Shown here in pieces: positions 23,501-35,500 of a stretch of 64,000 nt of DNA. The notes beneath the pieces are model-generated. The model ran no database searches, was not told the origin of the DNA, and saw nothing but the letters and a program-made list of their open reading frames with translations. A program made the translations under genes and the position numbers. Positions within the stretch are counted from its first letter, which is position 1, and every line of letters starts with the position of its first letter. This DNA is from Balanoglossus misakiensis (taxonomy: Eukaryota; Hemichordata), in assembly GCA_040954595.2 (NCBI GenBank), contig CM082594.2:4278001-4342000 (forward strand). The letters are read 5' to 3'.

Positions 23501-26500
23501 GAAAATATGAAACTGTATATTAAAATGAAGACAGTAGAAAAAGACGTTGTCTATGGTTTAAAAGGGATAGCTTGAAATATAGAAAAACGCCGAGGTGTAT
23601 TAATGTCAGGGTTAACTGAGCTAGGGAGCTTTCATTGCCGAGGCGGAGTGGGCCAAAAGGATTTGGGTGTATCACCCTTATGCGATCCCTCGCCCCCTCG
23701 TTATCATTGAAAACTCCCTTATTTTAGAAGGGCTGTGAAAACGGAAGGCTCAATTCTCTCAAGAGTATTTGGAAACATTAATTTCAACAGGGACAACTGT
23801 GTATTTAGTTAGGAAGCTTCTGCTTTCGACCCCAACAGCTGGTGCGTAGAGATTAAACAACGTGATCCTCGTGAAGCAAGCTGCTCGTGGAGCTCGGAGT
23901 AATATTCACAGGAACATTAGTGGTGTATAAGTGGTTTGATCTCCAAGGCGACCTTTATGTCACTGCGCGCCTGCTTGGTTCCGCACGCGCATTACGAATC
24001 TACAGATGGGTAAATCCACGTATGCAAATAATGCAGTGATGTGCACGCATCCCAAACCCTGCCAACATTATTGTGTTGGTCAAGTTTAATAGTCGTACTC
24101 TGACTCTGGCAACCCAGCAATCTCGACGGTAGCAGTGGTGGATTTCAACATTGCGCGTTTCGAGATTTTCCCTCGTGAGACGTTTTAAACCGATACGTCA
24201 CCAAGGGCTGGTTGCTATGTGAACACTGATCCAGCTTTTCCCACTCGCAAGTTTCCACATTGGAAAAGCCCTGGGCATTTCTGAAGGTGGTTTTTCTTCC
24301 CTTCCCTCACGAGCAAATAGCAGACCATTTGTCCACAGTAAGTTTCTGCTTGCGAGGAGCAAACTTTAATAAATGGGCCATTTCAGCTATGAGTGCTGAG
24401 TCGACATATTCATCATGCATCTAAAATATACTCGACTCGCGACCCTGTAGTAAAATTCATCTTGACCTTAATAGACGTACATCACGTGTGTTTAACAATG
24501 GGTCCCCATTGATCCACAAAGCAAATACGATGTTTCATTATCACAAACTGAAATCGCCGCCACGTTCAATTTCATTGCAGCAACATCGGCATTTCGCGCT
24601 GAATTCCCAGCTACTTAAACAATGAATGTTACAGTTCTCCGACGTGGAGAAGAATCTTCATTTTGTTGACTCGGCCAGATCCTTCAGTTACTCTGGGTTT
24701 AGCTAAACACAAGCTGATAGCATTAAACTGAGTTATATGATAAACCAATTAACGTGATATAGATATCAAGTCTACATTAGCTTTTCCTGCCAACCTCTAA
24801 ACACAGACTAATTCTACCATCTGTAGACTGACCCATCCCCGTGAACCAAGAGCGTGTAGTCGGACAGGTAGACTGTACCAGGTCTATCTGGTCACACCAA
24901 ACTCATACAGACACCTATACAATAGTAGCGACAGTTGCCACGGAAAGCTGAGATCTAACCAATCACAAATTTTCAGTGAGTGACCACAGTATATAGACAC
25001 TCATTTTTCGACCAAATATGGACAATGCATGTATGTGATTGTATCTTATTGGCAGTTTTGGTACACTGTTGAAAAGTCTGCCAAACACTGAAGGTTTTAC
25101 AGGGGAGACGGTCAGTATGATCCGTGTGACCCAGTTCTGAGTTCAGAGCTGCCCTAATTGGCCTGTCACTAGGGACGCTAGTTTAAATACCAGTTTGTGA
25201 TAAAATGCGGGCATTACGTTGTAAATTAAACTGATAGCAAATTCTCACGGCCGATGAATTGTGTGCCATCAATGATTACACAGCCCTGAAACATTCGATC
25301 GTGTATAGCTTCATTTTTGCAGAAGTGGATGGTATACCTGTTGCTATGCTGGCTGATGTGTTGTTACGTAGAAAATGCCTTCAGTCACACGTTTGTATAT
25401 TTCACACTACTAATCTGAGGCCAAGGGATGGTAAAACGAATACTTGATGAGTATCGGATAAATCATATTAACACCCCTCCTCACGGGCCAGTTCATTTCG
25501 GCAATATTTGGGAAGTTTTAACACATGGATTAATTTTTCTATGGGGCCAAATGTCAGACAGCCTGCAGTGTTGTCGCTAATGGTGTTTCTATCCACGTGG
25601 CATGGCCAAAAGCGCCGGTGGCCAATCTCAACAGTAGCCCCCAACAATAGACTAGGGCTATATTAAATTCTCAAATATTAACATAAATATTTATACTGTC
25701 ACTATTTTGCGTGAATTTGTGATTATTATACTATGAATATACGAAAAATTAAGTGTAATACTAACGCCAATTTTCATTTTTATAGACGAGACACGTTCTT
25801 GATAAGTTTGGATGTTCCTCTTCTACAATCCATCAAACAAATGGTGCAATTGCAGAGTTGTACAATTCGACGGCACTAGTCGTGCCAATAAAACCTGAAC
25901 TCTACAGGTCATCACATGACCCTGTAGCCAATAATGTCATTGTCTAATGATAATTTCTCCCACAAATCTTTCACTATCACGGATACTTTTATGACGGTTC
26001 GCCGTCACCTTTCTTCTGTACACATCGTACTAACCAAGTTATGCTGGTCGAGTTGCCAGAGTGCAACTTTATCCTGGCACCCGTCCAATTGAATCTTTGA
26101 ATTCAAACACTTCAACGCGAAACAGCGGGCATTAAATGCCTAAATGACAGAATTAGGCTTAGGCTGGGGCCATATGATAAATCCGCCGACACACACTTCA
26201 CCGGACTGCCTCGTCTCGGGCTCCACTGAAACACGTCAACCGTGGCATTTGTTTTTTTTACACGGTCCACGTTACACGTACGTGGAATTCACTGTGTTAC
26301 GGTCAAGGCCCTGTGACATCCCAAGTTCACGGGAGTTCCTTGCATATACGAAATGTATATGATGTCCCGAAAAACCGAAAGAGACAATTCAAAGCGCATG
26401 CAAAATGTGTGCAGAAATTCTTTCGTGATGACGAGAAGTTTGTCATGTCTCGTCGAACGGTTTTCAGTGGATGTACTGGTATTGTAATGGATGAGTGAGT

Positions 26501-29500
26501 GAATGAATGGATGAAAGCATGAACGAATGAATGAATGAATGAACGAACGAACAAACGAATGAATGAATGAACGAATGAATGAATGAACGAATGAATGAAT
26601 GAATGAATGAATGAATGAATGAATGAATGAATGAATGAATGAATGAATGAATGAATGAATGAATGAATGAATGAATATCCCTTTCCAGTATAAACTACTG
26701 AGGCGACGATATGAGTTTACTATGGGTTTGTATTAAAGGCACATAAGCTGTAACTTTTGGGATAATTTTCATTATTTTTGTTTCACACTGAACTACCATT
26801 AGTCCATGCAGATGAAGGCAGTGAACTATACACAAGCATTATAAACCCTAAATATGAGTGCATATGCAAGTTTTAACCAGATAAATAATAAAGCTTTGCC
26901 GCAAGCGATTATGGCCGCCACCGTGGGAAAATGAAAGAAACAATGAAAATGTCGTAAACAAAACATGATCTCATCCACTTGAGCTCATGGAAGTAAATGT
27001 ACACCACTGAGACATCAGATTTTCATTTTTCATTGCAATATTGCACTTTTTTAAAAATTTCAGGAATTTTCGTTTTTCTTTAATTTTTGGCCAATTTGTC
27101 ATAAATAAGTGTTGAGCTTGATATATTATCATGAAATAGCATTTAATACATATAATTAAAAGCATATATGAGATTATTTAAAACATTGATTTTTTATCCA
27201 GTTGCAGCTTACGTGCCTTTAAGGCCAATGGAATAGTATAGTAACGGTCGAAGATTAATGTGAACAGAGATTGTTAACTGAAACATAAGTAGTTCAATGT
27301 CTGGGTGGGAAACTTTAATTGACCGTGACCCGCCATTTATGAGTACTGTATATACACAGTTCACTGTATGTACTATTTGTATGGTTGCGATCTTTCAGAC
27401 CGTTTCTATATACGAACTGGTGCACCGTACTTTTGGGGTAACCGATCAGAACGCCTCACTTAGAAACCTCCAAGACGATAATCACATATGCGCCCGAGTT
27501 TCTGACACGAACGCGAATAATTTAGTGGTGCACTTGAATTGCACAGCAAATCATCTCTGTTGGCGCGTCTAGCTAAACTTGACCCTTTTTAATAATGAAA
27601 GCGATAATTTAAAGGCGATAATATCCTGTCGGCGAAGCCCGTAAAACTTGTTTCCAGATATGCCAACCACTTGACACAAGGCACGGCGGACACCTTGGAA
27701 TGCAAACGTGTGCGGCACACCTTGGGTGGGTCAGATTAATCCGCTGTCCAACCTTGCCAGGGAGATTTTATTTGCAGATAAGAAACCGCTGATTAGGATC
27801 GGAATTTTCAGACACTAAATCAAATTTACCTGCTTGCGTTTTTGTCATTTCGTCCATGGTTGGTTGGGGGGAAATGAAAGTACATCGACAAGTGACCCTA
27901 ACGAAGTAGCTCTCTACGCTGCTCTCCAGCGATCAACATGTTTCCGTTAAATGAATCAGTTAAGACATAAAAAACAATAGTGATATGTAAACACTACACC
28001 TGTGACTAACGTTCAGTATTTGTCAAATTTTATCAATTGGATCAAAATTTTCGGATTACGTCCAAATGGTGACTAATCAAGGCATTGCCGAAATGTTGAC
28101 TCAACATATTGCCGACACCCAGCGGCTGTGATCACAAACCTGAGACGCCCATGCATGCCCCTCCTAAAAAATCCCAATAATTTCGTCAACACTGCCAAAA
28201 ACAACAGAACGCATTGTTGTCGATGTTACATATACAGCTGTATTCGCATACTTGTCTGATGTGTGAAACATTTCAAGTGCATACATAGTGCGGTATTCAA
28301 AGTTTCGGGGTCATGACCCCGTAACAGGTTGGCATGTGAACGGCATCGTTTGTGTTCAAACTGTGCAAGGATTATACAACCACAGGACTGGGATATAACA
28401 TATAGTGACCAGTCAGTACAGTGAATGAGCAGTATACTGGCGTTCAAGCATAAGTGACAATCTTGAGCATTATATAATTCATATTTTCTGTCTACCGTAA
28501 CTCCACAGGTGTTGTGATACGTTTAGTCCTGGCCGATAGAGCTGAAAAATCAAGCTTCATTACTTAGCCAATATATGTTTTCCCATTTAAATAATTATTG
28601 AACCTGTGGTCTGTTTGGCGCGATCGATATCGACGTCGTGATCCTTTGTTTATTTATCGGGACCAAAGGAATTCCCCCGGTATCTGCATCTTGTGTGTAC
28701 CGTTGATAACCCAGTGTCCATTGTTCAAGAGTTGGACTTAACTGATATGTATCATTTATTTTACACGTCACATCAGTGGAAATATATCCATCGCTGACCT
28801 AACCTCATTCTTCCGGTATCCGCGTTTACTCCTGGTTATCTGATTATGTAGGTCAAAGAAAATGCGAACAATGTCTAACAACAGATAATAATTGTTTGGG
28901 TAATGTTTTCCCCCAAACAAAGACATTATGTGGTTGTGACCCGGGATACTTCCGTGTTCAGATGATTATTTGATACATTGCCCTTTCGTATCGATTGAAA
29001 TCCGACAATTGTTCAATTCTTCTCCTATCGCAGAATTTGCCATCAATTTCTTAGCAGATTGCAGATTGCCATGTATATCACACTAACAGCCTGAGTGTCT
29101 ACGCTTGACTCACATCTGACCTTTCGAAAACCCTTTGAAATTCTTATTTCAGTGACTTTGTCATCGACTGATCAGTCTACCTTTGAGGGATACTTCATTC
29201 AGGCCGAAACCTTGGATTTCCAACCGATTAGTGTGACGGGTTTCAGAGAAAATGTCGGCACAACGCAACTCTACAAGTGCAGAGACCAGGAGAACTCTGG
29301 TATTGCGTCTGCAGACTCGGAAACCCCACAGGGACTTAGCAGCGTCGTTGTGACATGGGTAGCGCCTCAGACCGAGGAAATCATTCATTTTGTGTAAGTG
29401 TACCATTTTTTTCAGTAACTAACGTCCACAAGGTTTCCTGTCATCCTGTGGCAGTGCACAATTATTTGGGAAGGGGGTGTGCCAGATGAAGTAGAGCTTG

Positions 29501-32500
29501 GTTGACATTGCAATGTGATCCTGCCCAGATGGTCTAACATCAGAGGTGTACGCCACCTGTCCTCCGTTATTGAAATGCTACACCATTTTACTCGACCCAT
29601 ATCTAACATGCATATGCACCAGGCCAAAATGCATTCCTACGCACAAATCCTTAAATCAGCACTCAATTCATGGTCAAAAAGATATTAAAAATTGTATCCT
29701 GTGAGGACTGCTTGAAGATAGCATACCAACATCTATTGTGTTCGAATCACCAACTCCCGACTTTCCTTCCATTGATGTTTCCCAAAACACAATATTAACC
29801 GTGAAAATGCGTTATCAACACATATTTGTATGATGGGTAATTTTCAAAATTGTACTTTATAGGGCAAACTTTCATGCATGTTTGCAAAACGTAGCCAGTA
29901 AAATGGCCCAAAACACTACCGTATTAATATCTAGTGGGCCATCATATATGGAGACATAATTTAGTAAAATTTCGGTCAGTGGAAGTACTTAAAATAAGAA
30001 CACATTTCCTCTCTCCATCTCCGCAGTGCCACAGTGGTAAAGACCTGGGACCCACTTGAATATTGGACTGACATCCAGTCGGTTGTCATCATTCCATATC
30101 TGGACGTGGATGTGTTTGGACTGGATGCGGTGAACACCACCGATGGAAATGTTACACCACGTGTGTCGACCACGGACAAAACATCCCCTGGCACTGAGGT
30201 ATATACTACCGTGTCGTCGTCATCAGGCAGGCCAGCAACAGAAGAAACAGACGTCAGAAGAGCATCAACAATGAAGATGTCAACAACAGTCAAACCAACA
30301 ACAGAAGTACCAACCACCGTTGTCTTAACAACTGAAGAAGTAACCACCACCGTCACAACGACAGCAGAACCAACCATCAGCATCACAACAACAGAAGCAC
30401 CAACCACGACATTTGAACCAACAACCACTGTCACGACACCAGGAGCACCAGTTATAACCACTATCACGACAGCAGAACCAACCACAACCGTCACAACGAC
30501 AGAAGAACAACCAACCACTGTCTTAACATCAGAAGAACCAACCACTGCTGACATAACAACAGCAGAACCAACCACAACCGTCACAACGACAGAAGTACCA
30601 ACCACCACTGTCTCCACATCTGAAGAACCACCAACAACTGTTGTACCAACAACCACTGTCACGACACCAGGAGCACCAGTTATAACCACTATCACGACAG
30701 CAGAACCAACCACAACCGTCACAACGACAGAAGAACAACCAACCACTGTCTTAACATCAGAAGAACCAACCACTGCTGACATAACAACAGCAGAACCAAC
30801 CACAACCGTCACAACGACAGAAGTACCAACCACCACTGTCTCCACATCTGAAGAACCACCAACAACTGTTGTACCAACAACCACTGTCACGACACCAGGA
30901 GCACCAGTTATAACCACTGTCACGACAGCAGAACCAACCACAACAGTCACATCGACAGAAGTACCAACCACCACTGTCTCCACATCTGAAGAACCACCAA
31001 CAACTGTTGTACCAACAACCACTGTCACGACACCAGGAGCACCAGTTATAACCACTGTCACGACAGCAGAACCAACCACAACAGTCACATCGACAGAAGT
31101 ACCAACCACCACTGTCTCCACATCTGAAGAACCCCTAACAACTGTTGTACCAACAACCACTGTCACTACACCAGGAGCACCAGTTATAACCACTGTCACG
31201 ACAACAGAACCAACCACAACCGTCACAACGACAGAAGTACCAACCACCACTGTCTCCACATCTGAAGAACCACTAACAACTGTTGTACCAACAACCACTG
31301 TCACGACACCAGGAGCACCAGTTATAACCACTGTCACGACAACAGAACCAACCACAACCGTCACAACGACAGAAGTACCAACCACCACTGTCTCCACATC
31401 TGAAGAACCACCAACCCTTGTACCAACAACCACTGTCACGACACCAGGAGCACCAGTTATGACCACTGTCACGACAACAGAACCAACCACAACCGTCACA
31501 ACAACAGAAGTACCAACCACCACTGTCTCCACATCTGAAGAACCACCAACCCTTGTACCAACAACCACTGTCACGACACCAGGAGCACCAGTTATGACCA
31601 CTGTCACGACAACAGAACCAACCACAACCGTCACAACGACAGAAGTACCAACCACCACTGTCTCCACATCTGAAGAACCACCAACAACTGATGTACTAAC
31701 AACCACTGTCACTACACCTGGAGCACCAGCTATCACCACTGTCACAACACCATCAGCAGTATCTACGTCCACCGTCACAACCAGACAAACGACATCAGAG
31801 GGACCAACCACAGCTCAGACCACAGCAAGACAAATTACAACAAGGCTATCTACAACTCTTCTTCCCAGTGAGTATAAATTCTTCCATTCATTGTCATTTC
31901 ACCCGTTATATGCAGCACAAACGATCAATCGATCTTTCTTATCTTTTTACAGCAATACCGACTGCGGTCGCATTGCAATTTAAATTGGCCCAATATGCAT
32001 GGCACGAAGATTATGAGAACCCAACGAGTGAACGATATTTGGCGCTGGAACGGGATGTCAAGACTGACGTAAGAGCGCATCTTATTCTCCAGACTACATG
32101 GTCTTGGGTCAAAACAAATAACCCTAATCTTTCCCTCTGGTATTTTTTGACAACCACTTTCTTTGTAAATGACACATTTACTGTTGGATTTTGCGTGTGG
32201 ACTTTATAAAGACATAATTTATGAATTAATGTGTATGATAAAAATGTGCGCAATTTCAAATTTCAGTTAGACAACTTGTACAAAGATGAACCAAATTATG
32301 ATAGGACTGAAGTTCTGCGATTCATGTAAGTTTTGAGCAATTTATCATATCACTTTATGTTCTGAATGTTATTGTATCCGTATAATGGTTAGTAACCCCT
32401 GCAAAACTATTTACAACTACATTCAAGCAGGAGATGGCTCTATTAAGTCTCAGTTGCAGCATTCAAGTTCAACAGACAAATCGTCAACCAACAAATACAT

Positions 32501-35500
32501 GTAAATGCATACAATGCTGAACTTATTAACCAAACACATATAATGGTGTTTGGACCCAATAAATACTATTAAGATTATCAGTGAATTCGAAAAGATTGAG
32601 TCAACCCTACCCCTCATTTATAACATCATGAAAGTTACATCACAGATAGTTACTAAGTTTATTTCAAAATTCGCACTCACAGATCAAATTTTATTTGGAC
32701 CTTATAAACACCTTGTATGTTTTGATTTGCAGTCAGGGAAGCGTCATCCCAGAAGTACAGGTTGTATATACTGAAGACTTGTCTGAATCGGAGCGAAGTC
32801 AGTCAGTCGCTTTGTTCTATGATTATACAGAAGCCGGCAATACTGTTGCTAATTCTACAGTTGAAGATGTCAAGACACAAAATCAAGATGGTATTGTATT
32901 GTATTGTATTGTGTTGTGTTGTGTTGTGTTGTGTTGTGTTGTGTTGTGTTGTGTTGTGTTGTGTTGTGTTGTGTTGTGTTGTGTTGTATTGTATTGTATT
33001 GTATTGTATTGTATTGTATTGTATTGTATTGTAGTGTATTGTATTGTATTGTATTGTATTGTATTGTTTTAGATTGTATTGTTTTAGATTGTAATGATAT
33101 TGCTACATACTTTGCCAACATACTTACAACTAGTCCCTGTGGAGTGACTGTGATAAAACAGATGGTGAAAGTCACATGACGATTTTTCAGAACTACAGTC
33201 GAACTTGTCAAGAGACTTTCCTAAACTGGTATTTATGAGCAGGGGACCTATATATACACAGGTCAATTTATGTACGTGTAAAATGCACAGGCACTGTAAC
33301 AAAGTGGCCAGTGTAATATCACCATTCTCATCAGAAGAATCCTTTCACTTGCAGGACAATTCGAGCTGGTCGACGCCTGTGTCCTCCTGCCCTGCCCACC
33401 TGGTATGAACTGTCAGGTTGACGGTGACATCTGCGTGTCCACGTGCGCAAACAATCCAGATTACTGCCTCAATAATGCCACATGCGTGGACCATAATGAC
33501 GGTCTGATCACATGCGAGTGAGTAGGAATACGATATAAAGAAAATAGGATATGATAAATTTCATGACGTGGTTTGAGTATTGCTTTTGATTCGAAGACAT
33601 ACTGATTATATTGTGGGGTACATTAATTGAACGGAAAATGAAGCCATGTTGAACTCGCTAACTTCCCAAGAAATGTTAATTGATGTCAACTTCTCTTTAT
33701 TTCCTAGTTGTACAAGTTCTTACGAAGGAGATCGTTGTGAAATACAGAAAGAGGAAAGCACAGGTAAGTTCCTTTCCATAGAGAAAAACAGAAATGTCTC
33801 AGTGAGGCTCTTCTGATATTATACTGTAGAGATCTTTGGGAATTGGCAGGTTTACCCTGGTAGGCATCTTACATATTCCCATATAGGAGACAACAGATCG
33901 ATCTAAATTTGGTAAAGTTTAGCGGAATGATCTCAGAATATATTTTGCTAAACATTATCTTGAAATAACTAATTTGAACTTCTTTTTTTTGCGATGGAAG
34001 GTTCAGACAGTACGCAATGGGTTGGTATCATGGCTGGAATAGCTATTGGATTAATCGTGATAATCGGCGTCGGCTACCTCATTTACATCACTTGTCGTAG
34101 AAATACAAAGGCAATGTACAGGTGAGTTCGCAATATCCAAAGATTATGCTAGGCTAGGGAGTCTATATGCAAATAACCTTTTTATATTCAAATGAACCAA
34201 GCTCCTTTCAGCCAATGATTATATTTTGGCCATCTCTGACAGCCCTCTAACTTTCTTGGTTTTTGAAAAAGGATTAATTTATCCAAACCTTACTGCATTT
34301 GGAGTATGGTTTACATCCAAAACAATGTCTTAAAAACGTAAAGCCAAAAACGGTAACGAGATATTAAGAAAAAAGTGATTGTAGTAGAATGATAGTGAGA
34401 CACACATTACATGCTACATATTCTATGGTCAAAATGTATAATCTGGCAATGAGTCCATGCCCCCTAGTTCACTTTATATTGTGTGGATTATAGTATCTTC
34501 CATATCTCATTGACATTGCACTTTTCATTATACTCCTAAGCATGCTATAAAGTAATGTGAAGAGTTATATACACTTTTGTCATCCAAATTTCTCATGTAA
34601 TGATATGAAGGGGCACAATATCGACACAGCAACTTTTTATTTGAATAGTCAGAAAAATCTGGATCATAATTTTCTGATCCAGAAACGACGTTTACATACA
34701 AAGAAATATTACAAAATATTATCTCTTCTTATCAGTCGTAAAGAGAAATGTGGATGAAAATAGTTGTAGTATGAATCTCCTAAGTCTAGTTTCTAGCTGT
34801 ATTTTGTCCGCTTGGCTGACAAAATACGGTTAGATACTAGTCTAAGATTAGAATCCCCTATATAGTGTAGTGAACTAGATGTAGAATGTTGCATTCATTG
34901 TGGTTGCGGCTCCATAGTATAGTAGACCCAGTGATGCATATATGTTTTGGACCCTGTTTATAAGCCGAGTGCACTGTTTAATTAATTAGTATATTAATTA
35001 ATTAGTATATAAGATTTTAACATTCTTTCATACCCTTAGCATACAGAGGCATGCACGAATTTTAGTCCCTTTAGGCAAAAGCAGATAATTTTAATTTTCA
35101 CCTCACCCAATTACTGCTTATTTATCACATGTATAAATTCACCACGCTTTTAGAGAGAAAAACAACAACTTTTTTGTCCTTGAAGTTTTTCAGCAACTAG
35201 CACATTCAATATTGTTCAGATTTGAGTGTCTGATTTGAGTTCTTCAACAGTGCAGCAAAAACGGTTCTAGGATAGTTTCCCTCCGGACATATAATACTCG
35301 CCATACACTTACCCCAACTCTATCCCTATAGACATATTTGGTAGGTGGGGGTAATTCATGGTCGATTACATGTCCAAGGGTAAAAAGCAATGAACATATA
35401 TCAGTGATATGCTGAACATTTGAAAGAACTTTAATTGAACACATTTATAGAATGATCGATATCTGAATATTCATATGACATAAAATAAGCACCATCACAT

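Larger units (their letters stand above)
20744..29152 (+). other. Long first intron of the Reeler-mucin gene
   Basis: An 8.4-kb intron splitting the Reeler domain (donor CAAG|GTAACG, acceptor TTCTTATTTCAG). It carries a GAAT microsatellite (26487-26676) and a TTAA-flanked inverted-repeat element (26733-27222). ORFs inside, including a 91-codon one at 27297-27572, show no domains. Enhancers may be present but none can be named. Confidence 0.7.

Noticed and set aside
27297-27572. 91-codon ORF in intron 1 of the Reeler-mucin gene
   Set aside because: No domain, no splice signals supporting an exon, and it lies between two halves of the Reeler domain that join in phase without it.
30418-31740. 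Regular repeats that could suggest a CRISPR array
   Set aside because: Units are contiguous without unique spacers, lie in a coding exon, and the genome is eukaryotic.
29976-31811. 611-codon minus-strand ORF, Val/Gly/Ser-rich
   Set aside because: It is the antisense of the Thr/Pro mucin repeats. ACN, CCN and GAA codons reverse to stop-free Val/Gly/Ser codons, and the plus-strand frame joins Reeler and SEA exons in phase.
32695-33211. Cys/Val/Leu-rich plus ORFs and Asn/Thr/Gln-rich minus ORF
   Set aside because: Products of reading the GTATT/GTGTT array; only 32733-32890 is exon sequence.
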